From positions 1 to 64,000 of the forward strand of contig NZ_FXBS01000002.1 in NCBI RefSeq assembly GCF_900178005.1: DNA of 64,000 bases, in the 5' to 3' direction. Shown in pieces: positions 7,236 through 16,215 of this stretch. The position numbers and the translations under genes were made by a program. Numbering within the stretch: the first letter of the stretch is position 1; each line of letters begins with the position of its first letter. This DNA is from Tuberibacillus sp. Marseille-P3662. Lineage in GTDB: Bacteria > Bacillota > Bacilli > Bacillales > Sporolactobacillaceae. The notes below the pieces were generated by a model, which searched no databases, was not told where the DNA came from, and saw only the letters and a list, made by a program, of their open reading frames with translations.

Positions 7236-8240
7236 ATCTCGTTTCATAATGATAAGTGTAAAATCATCTCTCAATTCAAAGTCTTGCAATCTTTCTAGCT
7301 CTTCATAGACCCTTTCAACAATCTCTTGCGGACGTTCATCAATTCTAGACCGGATCATGTCTAATATCTTTTCCTGCTCAATAAAACCACTTTCCGTACG
7401 GCATTCTGTGACCCCGTCCGAAAGTAAAATGATCATATCGTTTTTGTTTAAATCCTGTCTGTATTCAACATATTTTGTATCTCGTGTCGCTCCAAGAACC
7501 AATCCCCTGGCTTCCATTTCATAAAACTGCTGATCCATTGATGAGTAATAAAACCCAGGTTCATGCCCCGCCGAAGCATAGTAGAATCGGTGTTTTATGG
7601 AATTATAAACACCGTAAAACATCGTGATAAACATACTCGAGTCCACATTATGTTCAACAACTCGATTGAGGCTTTCCAACATGGCCGTTGGCTCCATTCG
7701 TTGTTCAGAAACACTGTCCATCGAATACTTGATCATCGACATACACATAGCTGCCGGTATACCTTTACCAATAATGTCGGCTACAGCGACACTAATTGAA
7801 TTCTGTCCATCACGGACAAAGTGATAGTAATCGCCACTCATTTGCTTCGCTGGACGACTAATGACACCCATTTCGAGACCTTCAACATCTGGCATATCGT
7901 TTACCAACAGCGATTGTTGGACATCGGAAGCAATTTCAATTTCACTTTCAAGTTGTTGTTGCCAATTCCGCAGACTTTGATGCTCTCGATAAGCGAACCC
8001 ATATCCCATCATAACTTCCAATAAAAAGTCAAATGAAGCATGTAAATCATCACTCATCTCAGGGTATAACTTCGTTAACACATCAACATGGGTACTGACA
8101 ACTTCTTCAGGCGAAATATGTTGTTCAATCATCTTACGGCTGATTTTTTGCCCATTATAGAGATTTTTTTCATCCCGCCTAGCTAAATATTCAGACAAAA
8201 ATTGTTCATAACGTTTCTGCATACTCTCCTGATCCAACAT
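7230..8240 (-). CDS. rsbU: Serine phosphatase RsbU
   Basis: RsbU dephosphorylates RsbV when activated by RsbT. The 336-residue protein has the N-terminal four-helix RsbT-binding domain (residues 1–~110) and a C-terminal PP2C/SpoIIE domain with the metal motifs KQMSGDYYHFV, VAVADIIGKGIPAAM and ILLSDGVTECR, and a final DDFTLIIMK. The start is uncertain by one codon: the ATG at 8240 has almost no spacing from AGGGG, while the next codon, TTG, is better placed. It closes the upstream rsbR-S-T-U half of the operon, directly before the sigma-B promoter. Confidence 0.95.
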   Translation of the reverse strand: MLDQESMQKRYEQFLSEYLARRDEKNLYNGQKISRKMIEQHISPEEVVSTHVDVLTKLYPEMSDDLHASFDFLLEVMMGYGFAYREHQSLRNWQQQLESEIEIASDVQQSLLVNDMPDVEGLEMGVISRPAKQMSGDYYHFVRDGQNSISVAVADIIGKGIPAAMCMSMIKYSMDSVSEQRMEPTAMLESLNRVVEHNVDSSMFITMFYGVYNSIKHRFYYASAGHEPGFYYSSMDQQFYEMEARGLVLGATRDTKYVEYRQDLNKNDMIILLSDGVTECRTESGFIEQEKILDMIRSRIDERPQEIVERVYEELERLQDFELRDDFTLIIMKRDV

Positions 8241-8260
8241 ATCCCCTGTCTCCTCTCAGT

Positions 8261-8665
8261 TCAACGGAGCCATTTAATGGCCACAACTTCTGTCCCTTCA
8301 TTCTGATGGGAGCGCAAATCAAATGAATCCATAAGGCGTTTAACACCTGGTAGTCCAGCCCCAAGGCCTCCTGAGGTCGTATATCCATCCTGCATGACTT
8401 TCTTAACATCATTAATACCAGGACCGTCGTCTTTTGCCACCATCTTTAACCCTGTTCTCCCAGCCTCATGGTAGGCGGCTACTGTGATCGTTCCTTTTTG
8501 TGCGTATAGATATATATTTCGTGCTAGTTCAGAAATTGTCGTCGTGATTCGAGCTTGGTCAACATGACCAAAGCCAAGTTCTTTAGCCAGATATCTTCCT
8601 TGCTGCCTGGCATTAACAATATCCCATTCATTTTTGATATCAATATTGGATTGGGTCCCCATCAT
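8261..8665 (-). CDS. rsbT: Stressosome serine kinase RsbT
   Basis: RsbT is the kinase released from the stressosome on environmental stress; free RsbT activates RsbU. The 134-residue product has the GHKL motifs ISELARNIYLYAQ (N box), KDDGPGIND (G1) and GLGAGLPGVKRLMD (G2). Its ATG overlaps the rsbS stop in a TAATG, with GGAGGGG just upstream; a second ATG follows immediately and is slightly better spaced. Confidence 0.96.
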   Translation of the reverse strand: MMGTQSNIDIKNEWDIVNARQQGRYLAKELGFGHVDQARITTTISELARNIYLYAQKGTITVAAYHEAGRTGLKMVAKDDGPGINDVKKVMQDGYTTSGGLGAGLPGVKRLMDSFDLRSHQNEGTEVVAIKWLR

Positions 8666-9021
8666 TACCCCTCCAATTCCTGTTGCAATTTATCTAGACC
8701 CTGTTCTAAATCAAGAGCGGTTGGCACCCCTTTTAGATGGATTCCCAGGTCTATTAAAGTAATTGCAACAGCTGGCCTAATACCAGTTAAAACAACCTTT
8801 GTCCCTAACATACGTGACATATTCACAACGTCACCAAGGATCTTAGCAATATACGAATCAATCAGTTCCACCGACGTTAAATCAATCACAACGCCTTTAG
8901 CTTCTGTTTCATGAATCTTCTTCAATAAATCTTCTTGAAATTGGATGGCTGTTTGATCATCTAATTCAACTTGTATTGTTGTAAGTAAGTAACCGTGTAA
9001 TTTCAGAATAGGTATTCGCAA
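8665..9021 (-). CDS. rsbS: Stressosome scaffold RsbS (STAS domain)
   Basis: RsbS is a single-STAS protein that, with RsbR, builds the 1.8-MDa stressosome and traps RsbT until phosphorylated. The conserved serine lies in [14 protein letters not shown] near residue 57. I place the start at the TTG at 9021 because GGAGG then has seven bases of spacing; the TTG at 9027 is one base from it. It is embedded between rsbR and rsbT with overlapping or abutting ends. Confidence 0.94.
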   Translation of the reverse strand: MRIPILKLHGYLLTTIQVELDDQTAIQFQEDLLKKIHETEAKGVVIDLTSVELIDSYIAKILGDVVNMSRMLGTKVVLTGIRPAVAITLIDLGIHLKGVPTALDLEQGLDKLQQELEG

Positions 9022-9023
9022 TG

Positions 9024-9848
9024 TCAAGCCTCCTGATCCGTGTCCACAATTTTTCGCTTTGTCATACCAAGAGCTGTCTCAATACCTTTTCTCAAAGTAC
9101 TTTTCGTCGGAAATTCACCAAGTTCAATCCCGAGATTAACAATAGTCTGGGCAATTTCCGGACGTATGCCAACTAAAATACATTCAGCACCAACAAGGTG
9201 AACGGCTTCCGCTGCCTGTAATATATGATGTGCAACCATAGTATCAACTACAGGGACCCCGGTAATGTCAATCAAAACCACTTCCGATCGGTTTTCAATC
9301 ACACCATTTAATAGATTTTCCATAATGAGTTTGGCACGGTCCGTATCAATCGTTCCAATGAGCGGCATCACTGATATGGAGTCCATAATGGGTATGAGCG
9401 GTGCTGACAATTCCAAAAGCGCGTTTTTCTGCATAGCAACCGTGTTTTCCCATTGTTCTGTGGCATCTTCAATTAACCGGTTAAAAATCGAATCCATGAT
9501 AGCTTCAATGTCTTGGTAGATTTTCAAAAGTTCTTTAGTATCGTTCGCCTCATGGCCCGTTACCTCAATCATGACCCTGCGAAACAATTGCAAACCTCTT
9601 GTCAAATAGTTAAGCGGGTAGCCGAACTCTAAAATTCTCTTGACAAATTCATTCAACTGAGTGAAGTCACCGTCTTTAGCCATATAACTGAAAATTAAGT
9701 GAGCAAATGTTTCATTATTGGCTTCAGCAATTTTTTCATTAGTAGAATGAATCGCACTTTCCGGCGTGACATCACCCATCTCACTCATCCAACGTTCAAT
9801 AATTGATGTTTTGTTGTCGGTAATCAACTGTATCACTGATTTGTTCAA
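9024..9848 (-). CDS. rsbR: Stressosome sensor RsbR (RsbRA-type)
   Basis: This 274-residue protein has a variable N-terminal globin-like helical domain (residues 1–~145), which forms the stressosome turrets, and a C-terminal STAS domain. The STAS domain carries [11 protein letters not shown] and [17 protein letters not shown], the usual sites of RsbT phosphorylation. It starts at TTG with AAGAAGG about 11 bases upstream. It is the first gene of the sigB locus. No further RsbR paralogue is seen in the window. Confidence 0.94.
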   Translation of the reverse strand: MNKSVIQLITDNKTSIIERWMSEMGDVTPESAIHSTNEKIAEANNETFAHLIFSYMAKDGDFTQLNEFVKRILEFGYPLNYLTRGLQLFRRVMIEVTGHEANDTKELLKIYQDIEAIMDSIFNRLIEDATEQWENTVAMQKNALLELSAPLIPIMDSISVMPLIGTIDTDRAKLIMENLLNGVIENRSEVVLIDITGVPVVDTMVAHHILQAAEAVHLVGAECILVGIRPEIAQTIVNLGIELGEFPTKSTLRKGIETALGMTKRKIVDTDQEA

Positions 9849-9920
9849 CCCTTGGTCAACCTTCTTTCTATAAGAGAATAATTATAATTATTATTTCATT
9901 GAATAAACAAATCTTCAACA

Positions 9921-9960
9921 AAAAAAGGAAAGTTGCCCGATTTTATCGCGGACAACTTTC
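9921..9960 (-). terminator. Intrinsic terminator after ndoA
   Basis: On the minus strand GAAAGTTG pairs with CAACTTTC (9928–9935 with 9953–9960), and the stem extends inward before a run of seven Ts. It separates the toxin-antitoxin pair from the sigB operon. Confidence 0.8.
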
Positions 9961-9961
9961 G

Positions 9962-10312
9962 CTAGAAGTCAATTAAGCCTAAACTAATACGAATAGCCTC
10001 ATCAACGCCATTCATCATGTCATCATCCAAATGCGTAATTTTATCCGTCAAACGTTGTTTATCAATCGTTCGGATTTGCTCAAGCAGGATAACAGAATCC
10101 CTGTCAAAGCCATATTTTTGCGCATCAATTTCAACATGTGTAGGAAGTTTGGCTTTTTGGATTTGAGCAGTAATTGCGGCAACAACCACCGTTGGGCTAA
10201 ACCGATTACCGATATTGTTTTGGATGACCAAAACCGGTCTGACGCCGCCTTGTTCGGATCCAACAACCGGAGACAGGTCAGCAAAATATACATCGCCGCG
10301 TTTTACTATCAC
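9962..10312 (-). CDS. ndoA: Endoribonuclease toxin EndoA (MazF family)
   Basis: EndoA is the MazF-type RNase of Bacillus and cuts mRNA at UACAU. The 116-residue length and the sequence match the family: the conserved start [19 protein letters not shown], the RPVLVIQNN strand, and the [13 protein letters not shown] segment. The conserved Arg and Thr needed for catalysis are present in these segments (R25 and T48 regions). It starts at GTG eight bases after GGGGTG and follows its antitoxin by five bases, the usual antitoxin-first arrangement. It sits between alr and rsbR as in B. subtilis. Confidence 0.96.
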   Translation of the reverse strand: MIVKRGDVYFADLSPVVGSEQGGVRPVLVIQNNIGNRFSPTVVVAAITAQIQKAKLPTHVEIDAQKYGFDRDSVILLEQIRTIDKQRLTDKITHLDDDMMNGVDEAIRISLGLIDF

Positions 10313-10317
10313 ACCCG

Positions 10318-10596
10318 TTACACCCCGCTAACTAGGCGTTCGAGGGTGCTTTCAGCCTCCTCTTCGGCTAAGAACGCTTCAGATGCGATATTAAGATTAA
10401 TCTTTGCCATCTCCATGTAGCCCTGTCGCATGGATTCGCGAATTTGGCGTTTATTATGCTCACGAAGGTACAATTTTACTGCTCGACGAAGGCATTCACT
10501 CCGATTAACGTTTTCTTTCTGCGCCATACCATCTAACTCTCTTATAATCTGTTGTGGTAATTCTACGACGACCTCTTCAGAATTTGATTCAGGCAT
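10318..10596 (-). CDS. ndoAI: Antitoxin EndoAI (MazE-like, ribbon-helix-helix)
   Basis: This 92-residue protein neutralises EndoA. Its N-terminal half reads [19 protein letters not shown] and [14 protein letters not shown], typical of a ribbon-helix-helix DNA-binding fold, and the acidic C-terminal tail binds the toxin. I chose the ATG at 10596, seven bases after GGAGG; a longer reading to 10626 lacks a ribosome binding site. The pair is probably autoregulated through the ribbon-helix-helix domain. Confidence 0.94.
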   Translation of the reverse strand: MPESNSEEVVVELPQQIIRELDGMAQKENVNRSECLRRAVKLYLREHNKRQIRESMRQGYMEMAKINLNIASEAFLAEEEAESTLERLVSGV

Positions 10597-10697
10597 AGGT
10601 GCACCTCCAACCCAGTCACTTCGCACAATAAGATTCCAAATTAAATATTATCATTAGATCGAACAGTTTGCAAAGCTTCTCTCGCAAAAACACCGAA

Positions 10698-11849
10698 CTA
10701 TTCATCCATATGCCCCTTATTCTTAAAGTATAACCTTGGAACTCTTGCATTAATCATACAAGGTATTTCATAGGGAATCGTTTCAAGCTCTTCGGCAATA
10801 TCCCCAACGGCGATGCCATCACTTCCACTAGGTGAAGAGCCGATCAATGTCACAGGAGTGCCGATCGGAACGGCCTCAGGTAAGCGGCACATCAATTGAT
10901 CCATGCATATTCGCCCAACTACAGGACACCTGTGTTCACCCACCAATAACTCGGCATCTTGCAATCGTCGTGGCCACCCATCACCGTAACCAATTGGAAC
11001 AGTTCCAATCCATTCCTCACCATTGGTATAATACGTTGCACCGTAACTAATCGCTTCACCACGGTTCATTTTCTTGACATGGATGATTTGGCTCTTTAAA
11101 GAAAAGGCTTCTTCTAACGGGAATGGCAAATGAGCATTCATGTCCTTACCTGGTGACAAACCATACATAGCAATACCGTATCTAACCGCATTAAACATTT
11201 TATCAGCATGCTTCAGTGCTGCAGCACTGTTCCCACAATGAACGATATTTGGATTCACCTTATGGTTCTGCAGTTGAGATAAAAAGTGGTTAAACGTTCG
11301 ATACTGCAAATTAAAGTAGGTCGGGTCATCTTCATCAGCCGTCGAAAAGTGTGTAAACACACCTTCTAAAATGAATTGTCGATCACTCTTAATTTTTTCA
11401 ATCACACCATCAAGTTCCCCAACTGTCCGGACGCCTATTCGTCCCATGCCCGTGTCCACTTTTAGATGCAAAAATAACATTTGATAGCTCGGTAAATACG
11501 CCTGTGCTTGATCCAACCATTCTTCTTGAAAAACAGTTAAAGATATATGATGTTCAGCAGCAACCGCAACGTCTTTTGGGCGAACCCAACCCATAACAAG
11601 AATAGGAGCCTGCACGCCTTGTTCACGTAACTCTAACGCTTCATCAAGAAGAGCGACACCCAACCAAGTCGCGCCAGCATTTAAAGCGGTCACAGCAGCT
11701 TGATATGCACCATGGCCATATCCATCCGCCTTAACAACAGCCATGATTTCGGTTTTACCCGGAAGATGTGACCGCAATGATCGGACATTCGCTGATATCG
11801 CATCCAAATTGATTTCAGCCCAGGTATCACGATAATATTTTCGTTCCAT
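10698..11849 (-). CDS. alr: Alanine racemase
   Basis: Alr converts L-alanine to D-alanine for peptidoglycan, using pyridoxal phosphate. The 383-residue product has the PLP lysine in AVVKADGYGHGAY near residue 40 and the catalytic tyrosine region AISYGATYYT near residue 265. The phosphate-binding motif RYGIAMYGLSPG and the late motif RICMDQLMC are also present. The ATG follows GGAGG by nine bases. It lies directly upstream of ndoAI, as in B. subtilis, and is probably the housekeeping racemase; a second, germination-linked copy may exist elsewhere. Confidence 0.97.
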   Translation of the reverse strand: MERKYYRDTWAEINLDAISANVRSLRSHLPGKTEIMAVVKADGYGHGAYQAAVTALNAGATWLGVALLDEALELREQGVQAPILVMGWVRPKDVAVAAEHHISLTVFQEEWLDQAQAYLPSYQMLFLHLKVDTGMGRIGVRTVGELDGVIEKIKSDRQFILEGVFTHFSTADEDDPTYFNLQYRTFNHFLSQLQNHKVNPNIVHCGNSAAALKHADKMFNAVRYGIAMYGLSPGKDMNAHLPFPLEEAFSLKSQIIHVKKMNRGEAISYGATYYTNGEEWIGTVPIGYGDGWPRRLQDAELLVGEHRCPVVGRICMDQLMCRLPEAVPIGTPVTLIGSSPSGSDGIAVGDIAEELETIPYEIPCMINARVPRLYFKNKGHMDE

Positions 11850-12004
11850 CCTTGGGCTCCTCCCTCAATAAATTATATATAAATTATCATTTCCCAAATC
11901 TTAATTGTCAAATGTTAAAGGAAGTTCTTCAATGTAAGGATATTCGAATAACTACGCCAATTCCTGCGGCACCGTCGAACTGACTCACGGCTTATGAGCC
12001 CAAA

Positions 12005-12034
12005 GAAAAAAGGCCCGTGATGTCTCAGGCCTTT
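12005..12034 (-). terminator. Intrinsic terminator after the YdcC-like gene
   Basis: AAAGGCC at 12028–12034 pairs with GGCCTTT at 12009–12015 on the minus strand, followed by a T-rich tract. The rest of 11850–12048, between the gene and alr, holds nothing else I can identify. Confidence 0.8.
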
Positions 12035-12048
12035 CAACATGAACCCTA

Positions 12049-13059
12049 TTATTTGACGAGACCGCTATTCATAGAACCAGCAACTTCAATCATTTCCTTT
12101 TGCGTCAAGTTGTCTGATGCCAGATAAAAGTCAGTGCCATTATAACTCCAAGATAACGAACCGTCCGTGATTGTTCCAACCGCATACCCTAAATCAACTG
12201 GGTTCCCTGAAGCAGAAACGGTTGAAGATGTTTCTGCGACATCACTCTTTGATTCAATTAAAGTGAAAGAACGGTCACCTTCATATTTGATGACGTGACG
12301 GACTTTGTCGTCATTTTTTACTTTCTTGACTAGAGCAAGCTTTGTATTCTCCCAGTTCAGATTGGGACGAACAACCGTGAGCTCCTTATCTTGATTGGCC
12401 ATTGTTGGCTTTTCAATCCTAGCTGCACTCATCGCTTTATCTTCATCAAATGTGCCTTTCTCAAATTCTGGATTAAATTTAAAATCATTAAATGAAACAT
12501 CGATAACCGTATTCATATCTTTATCCATAATTTGAACTTTCTTAGGCTCAAGGTCTTTGTTTAGGACAATTTTTTGATGCGCTAATTCCTTTGTCTTATA
12601 ATTTGTGGCTGTTGTAAAGACGTACTGGTCATCCTTTGTTTCGAAATCAGGTTCAGGATCATTTAAAATATCCGTAACCAATGATTGATAAAGATAATAC
12701 TGACTACGATTATTCGGCCATTTGCTTTCAAAGCTATACTTCTTCTTCAAAGCCGGCGTTAGGACAAAGACACCGTTATCATTCTTGATGATCATTTGCT
12801 TATTGCTCTGCTCACCTCCATCCAATACAATCTTGTAAAAGTCAGATGATTTGTACGAGATCTCCGCCTTGTACTTTTGCTTTTTGTCGCCTTGGTGAAA
12901 GACCATTGTCGCTTGAGTTTTATAGCCTTTTAGATTTTCTGTCTTTTTCTCCAAACTCTTAATAACATCTTCCTGAGATTTTTCACCACAAGCTGCCAAG
13001 ACAAACATACACATAACGCTTGTCATGAAAATTGCCAATGCTTTCTTCACTATATCCAA
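12049..13059 (-). CDS. YdcC-like sporulation lipoprotein (LolA/MucB-type fold)
   Basis: A 336-residue secreted lipoprotein: the signal peptide ends in a lipobox FVLAACGEK, so the cysteine at about residue 24 would be lipidated. The rest resembles the B. subtilis YdcC family with a LolA-like open beta-barrel (YKTQATMVFHQGDKKQKYKA and PKKVQIMDKDMNTVIDVSF). YdcC is made in the mother cell under sigma-E, and clostridial GerS relatives act in cortex modification. The function is not settled. Its place between alr and nnrD matches B. subtilis. Confidence 0.85.
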   Translation of the reverse strand: MDIVKKALAIFMTSVMCMFVLAACGEKSQEDVIKSLEKKTENLKGYKTQATMVFHQGDKKQKYKAEISYKSSDFYKIVLDGGEQSNKQMIIKNDNGVFVLTPALKKKYSFESKWPNNRSQYYLYQSLVTDILNDPEPDFETKDDQYVFTTATNYKTKELAHQKIVLNKDLEPKKVQIMDKDMNTVIDVSFNDFKFNPEFEKGTFDEDKAMSAARIEKPTMANQDKELTVVRPNLNWENTKLALVKKVKNDDKVRHVIKYEGDRSFTLIESKSDVAETSSTVSASGNPVDLGYAVGTITDGSLSWSYNGTDFYLASDNLTQKEMIEVAGSMNSGLVK

Positions 13060-13100
13060 CCCCTTTGTCTCAGGTTCAGTGACAAAGGAGGGATTCTATT

Positions 13101-14615
13101 CTAGCTAGTCGCATCACGATAACATTCATACAAAATATTTGGAATGTGCTGGGTAAGGTCACTCGCCACAACATCTAAAGGTGAGTGTTCCTCTTGAATG
13201 AGCCTATCAGCGATTTGCCCATGCAAATAAACGGCATTATTAAGAGCATGAATGGGTTTTTCATATTGCATTAGGAGCGCCAAGATCATGCCCGTTAACA
13301 CGTCGCCACTACCCCCTTTGGCTAGAGCAGGATTGCCTGTTTCATTAACGTACTGTCTACCTTCAGGGGTCGTAATGATCGTGAAGGGGCCTTTTAATAC
13401 CAGATAAATACCATAACGGGTCGCAAATGCCCGGGCAATACCAAATCGATCCGATTCAATCGTGTTAACATCATCCCCCGTTAGCCGCGCCATTTCACCT
13501 GGATGAGGCGTTAACACGGTAATACCCTTTCTTTGAGCCAAAGTCTCTAAATCATCCTTCAGGCAATGAAGTCCATCGGCATCGATGACAAACGGCTGAT
13601 CACTTTTCAACAATTGAGCTAGAGACTGCCGTGCTTGTTCGTCAACGCCCATCCCCGGCCCAATCGCGACTCCATCAAATTTTGAAGGATCAATATCCTG
13701 ACGCGTTGTAAAAGTAGCTTCAGGGGCATTCGCGCCAATAATGGGGATTGCCTCCGCCGTCACAGCAACCGACAATAAGCCAATGCCAGATCTTAAAGCA
13801 GCGCGAGCAGCTAGTGCTGCCGCTCCAGGCATTCGCTTGGAGCCTGCGACAAGAAGGCCGCGGCCATAGTTTCCTTTATGACCGTCTGCAGCCCTATTCG
13901 GCAATGATTGTAAAACATGCTGCCGTTGCCAAACCGATACCCCCGGATGTTCAATTGTTCGTTCAACAGCCTGATAGGGAATACCAATATCAGCCGTTTG
14001 AGTAACCCCATAAAAGTTGGCAGCCGGATACGTATACCGTCCCATTTTAGGGCATTGTAAAGTTATCGTATAATCTGCTTGAACCGCTTCATGATCAAAC
14101 TGACCGCCATTGGCAGGCGTTCCACTGGGTATATCCACCGAAACGACCGTCTGCTCCAACTGATTCATAGCTTGAATGAGGTGTCTGTAAGGTTCCCTTG
14201 GCACTCCCGTGATACCAGTACCGAGCAAGGCATCAATGATGATTGTACATGAATGCCAATCTTCGAAAAGCGCCTCCCACTCATAGTCTTGCAAAAATTT
14301 CGGATGACCCCCGCATTTTTGTAAAATAGCCTTATGAATAGCTGCATCACCTTGGATACTTTGGTTATTCGGAATAACCCATACAGAAACCTGATAGCCC
14401 GCCTCCATAAGATAACGGGCAATGACAAACCCATCACCCCCGTTATTTCCTTTGCCGATCATCACCCCTATTTTGCCTGCTGATGGCAGTAATTTCTTGA
14501 TGTGATGAAAGACGGCCCGGCCGGCATTTTCCATCAACATTTCACCTTTAAGACCGATTTGTTCACTAGCAAACCGGTCAATACGCTGCATGTCATCTCG
14601 TGATACGACCTGCAC
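13101..14615 (-). CDS. nnrD: Bifunctional NAD(P)H-hydrate epimerase / ADP-dependent dehydratase
   Basis: This fused enzyme repairs NAD(P)H hydrates. The first half (to about residue 210) is the epimerase, with GRAVFHHIKKLLP, the GKGNNGGDGFVIARYL signature and VSVDIPSGTPANGG. The second half is the ADP-dependent dehydratase of ribokinase fold, with NYGRGLLVAGSKRMPGAA, VIDADGLHCL, LTPHPGEMARLTG and GSGDVLTGMILALL. I chose GTG at 14615, six bases after GGGAGGG, giving 504 residues; the upstream ATG at 14657 has no such site. It follows acpS with a 56-bp gap. Confidence 0.95.
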   Translation of the reverse strand: MQVVSRDDMQRIDRFASEQIGLKGEMLMENAGRAVFHHIKKLLPSAGKIGVMIGKGNNGGDGFVIARYLMEAGYQVSVWVIPNNQSIQGDAAIHKAILQKCGGHPKFLQDYEWEALFEDWHSCTIIIDALLGTGITGVPREPYRHLIQAMNQLEQTVVSVDIPSGTPANGGQFDHEAVQADYTITLQCPKMGRYTYPAANFYGVTQTADIGIPYQAVERTIEHPGVSVWQRQHVLQSLPNRAADGHKGNYGRGLLVAGSKRMPGAAALAARAALRSGIGLLSVAVTAEAIPIIGANAPEATFTTRQDIDPSKFDGVAIGPGMGVDEQARQSLAQLLKSDQPFVIDADGLHCLKDDLETLAQRKGITVLTPHPGEMARLTGDDVNTIESDRFGIARAFATRYGIYLVLKGPFTIITTPEGRQYVNETGNPALAKGGSGDVLTGMILALLMQYEKPIHALNNAVYLHGQIADRLIQEEHSPLDVVASDLTQHIPNILYECYRDATS

Positions 14616-14671
14616 AATAGTCCCTCCCAGCGCACTAAAAATATATGAGACAACCATAAGGAATATGCAGA

Positions 14672-15034
14672 CTAGCTTTCCTTGTCCTCAATAACGATAA
14701 AAGCAACAGCATATTCATTAGAATGGGTAATACTTAAGTGAACTCTGCAATCATTATAACGCTCACACGTGACTTCCGGCTTTCCTTGATCATTGTTATG
14801 TACCTCGATATCGCGCCAAGAAAGTTCTAAACCAATCCCCGTCCCCAGAGCTTTGGCAAATGCTTCTTTGGCCGCGAACCGTCCCGCCAAAAATTCCGTC
14901 CGTCTATTGGCAGATAAAGTGGTAAATTTGTGGTACTCTAGAGATGTTAAAATACGATGTATAAATTGATGACGTTCAACTAGCCGGTTGATCCGGTTTA
15001 AATCAATGATATCGACACCTGTTCCAATAATCAT
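14672..15034 (-). CDS. acpS: Holo-[acyl-carrier-protein] synthase
   Basis: AcpS moves phosphopantetheine from CoA to acyl carrier protein. The 120-residue length and the motifs MIIGTGVDIIDLNRI (with the magnesium-binding aspartate) and LAGRFAAKEAFAKALGTGIG are diagnostic. The C-terminal segment VHLSITHSNEYAVAFIVIE is also typical. The ATG follows AAAGG by ten bases. The gene is divergent from the rhomboid gene, as in B. subtilis. Confidence 0.97.
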   Translation of the reverse strand: MIIGTGVDIIDLNRINRLVERHQFIHRILTSLEYHKFTTLSANRRTEFLAGRFAAKEAFAKALGTGIGLELSWRDIEVHNNDQGKPEVTCERYNDCRVHLSITHSNEYAVAFIVIEDKES

Positions 15035-15070
15035 TTATTCACAACCTTTTACAGGAGGAGGTCTGTTACC

Positions 15071-15703
15071 TTGTTTATCAGACATGAAGATTTTAAAACT
15101 TTCACTCGATTATACCCTATTGTTACCACCATTTTAGCAATAAACCTTGCGATATTTCTATTACATGCTTTATTTGTATCAGGTCCGCTTGGCCCTATTC
15201 TCAACTTAAATGCTTTTTTTAACTTAATTGTTGGCCATCATTACAGCGTTGCTGTTAATAATGAATGGTGGCGGCTCATTACACCCATCTTCGTTCACTT
15301 CGGCCTATCGCATTTGTTTTTTAATTGCTTTTCATTATTTTTATTTGGTCCAGCATTGGAACGGATGTTAGGAAAAATCAAATTTATCGTTGCCTTTTTA
15401 GGGTCTGGTATATTAGCCAATGTTGGCACCTTTTTCTTTAGTGATTGGGGTTTCAATGTAATCTTCTATGGAGCTTCAGGGGCTATCTTCGGTTTATTCG
15501 GTTTCTATCTCTATATGGTAGCTATTAGGCGGGACCTTATGAGTAAGAATGATATGAACATCGTCATGGTTATTCTGGTCATCAGCGTCCTATTTACGTT
15601 TTTCTCACCCGCTTCCGTCGATGTATTAGGTCACTTATTCGGCCTGTTGGCTGGATTCATTTTAGCACCTGTTTCGCTATACAATATTCACAGAGGGGTC
15701 TGA
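15071..15703 (+). CDS. Rhomboid-family intramembrane serine protease (YdcA type)
   Basis: A six-segment membrane protein of 210 residues. The rhomboid catalytic serine lies in IFYGASGAIFGLFGF near residue 137 and the catalytic histidine in DVLGHLFGLLAGF near residue 189. The loop-1 region (WWRLITPIFVHFGLSHLFFN) is also well conserved. Rhomboids cut transmembrane helices of other proteins; the substrate here is unknown. The start is TTG at 15071 behind ACAGGAGGAGG. Its last codons, Arg-Gly-Val-stop, form one arm of the shared terminator with bpsB. Confidence 0.92.
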   Translation: MFIRHEDFKTFTRLYPIVTTILAINLAIFLLHALFVSGPLGPILNLNAFFNLIVGHHYSVAVNNEWWRLITPIFVHFGLSHLFFNCFSLFLFGPALERMLGKIKFIVAFLGSGILANVGTFFFSDWGFNVIFYGASGAIFGLFGFYLYMVAIRRDLMSKNDMNIVMVILVISVLFTFFSPASVDVLGHLFGLLAGFILAPVSLYNIHRGV

Positions 15704-15720
15704 CCTGGTCAGACCCCTCT
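15692..15720. terminator. Bidirectional terminator shared by the rhomboid gene and bpsB
   Basis: A 14-bp perfect palindrome (AGAGGGGTCTGACC on each strand, with a single central base) lies over both stop codons. The convergent genes use it from either side, and both proteins end in Arg-Gly-Val because the palindrome encodes those residues on both strands. Confidence 0.8.
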
Positions 15721-16215
15721 TAATGCCCGCTCTTCCTCAGGAATACGTACGCCCAAGATTAACACCGCATTTAAGACAGTAAATACAATCGCTGTTAAAT
15801 AAGTCTGGAAAATTAGCGGCAAGGTTAATATTTCTACAGCCACGACTAGATAGTTAGGATGTTTTACATACTTGTATGGCCCTTTCGTAACGATATCAGC
15901 ACCGGGTAAGACAATAATTTTCGTATTCCAAAAAACACCTAATGACGTTAATGCCCAGACACGTATAATTTGGGCAAGAAGGAAAAAACCTAAAGGAATC
16001 CAATACCATGGGGCTGGCCGGGCACCAATAAAAAGCACCTCAAGAAGCAGGCTTACAAAAAAGGCGATATGCAGACCCACAATTAAGTGGTAATGTGACT
16101 GCCCTTTCTCAATCCCCCCATAAGCCTTGAGAGACCGTTCATTCCGCTTCGCTATGCTCAACTCGACTCCTCTTTGCAGCAACACTATCAAAAATAAAGC
16201 CACAAATAACTTCAT
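15709..16215 (-). CDS. bpsB: Isoprenylcysteine carboxyl methyltransferase family protein (BpsB/YpbQ-like)
   Basis: A 168-residue membrane methyltransferase with four to five hydrophobic segments and the conserved C-terminal motif GPYKYVKHPNYLVVAVE. In B. subtilis BpsB methylates alkylpyrones made by BpsA to alkylpyrone methyl ethers, which stay in the membrane. The ATG overlaps the bpsA stop codon in an ATGA, which supports the assignment. Confidence 0.9.
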   Translation of the reverse strand: MKLFVALFLIVLLQRGVELSIAKRNERSLKAYGGIEKGQSHYHLIVGLHIAFFVSLLLEVLFIGARPAPWYWIPLGFFLLAQIIRVWALTSLGVFWNTKIIVLPGADIVTKGPYKYVKHPNYLVVAVEILTLPLIFQTYLTAIVFTVLNAVLILGVRIPEEERALRGV

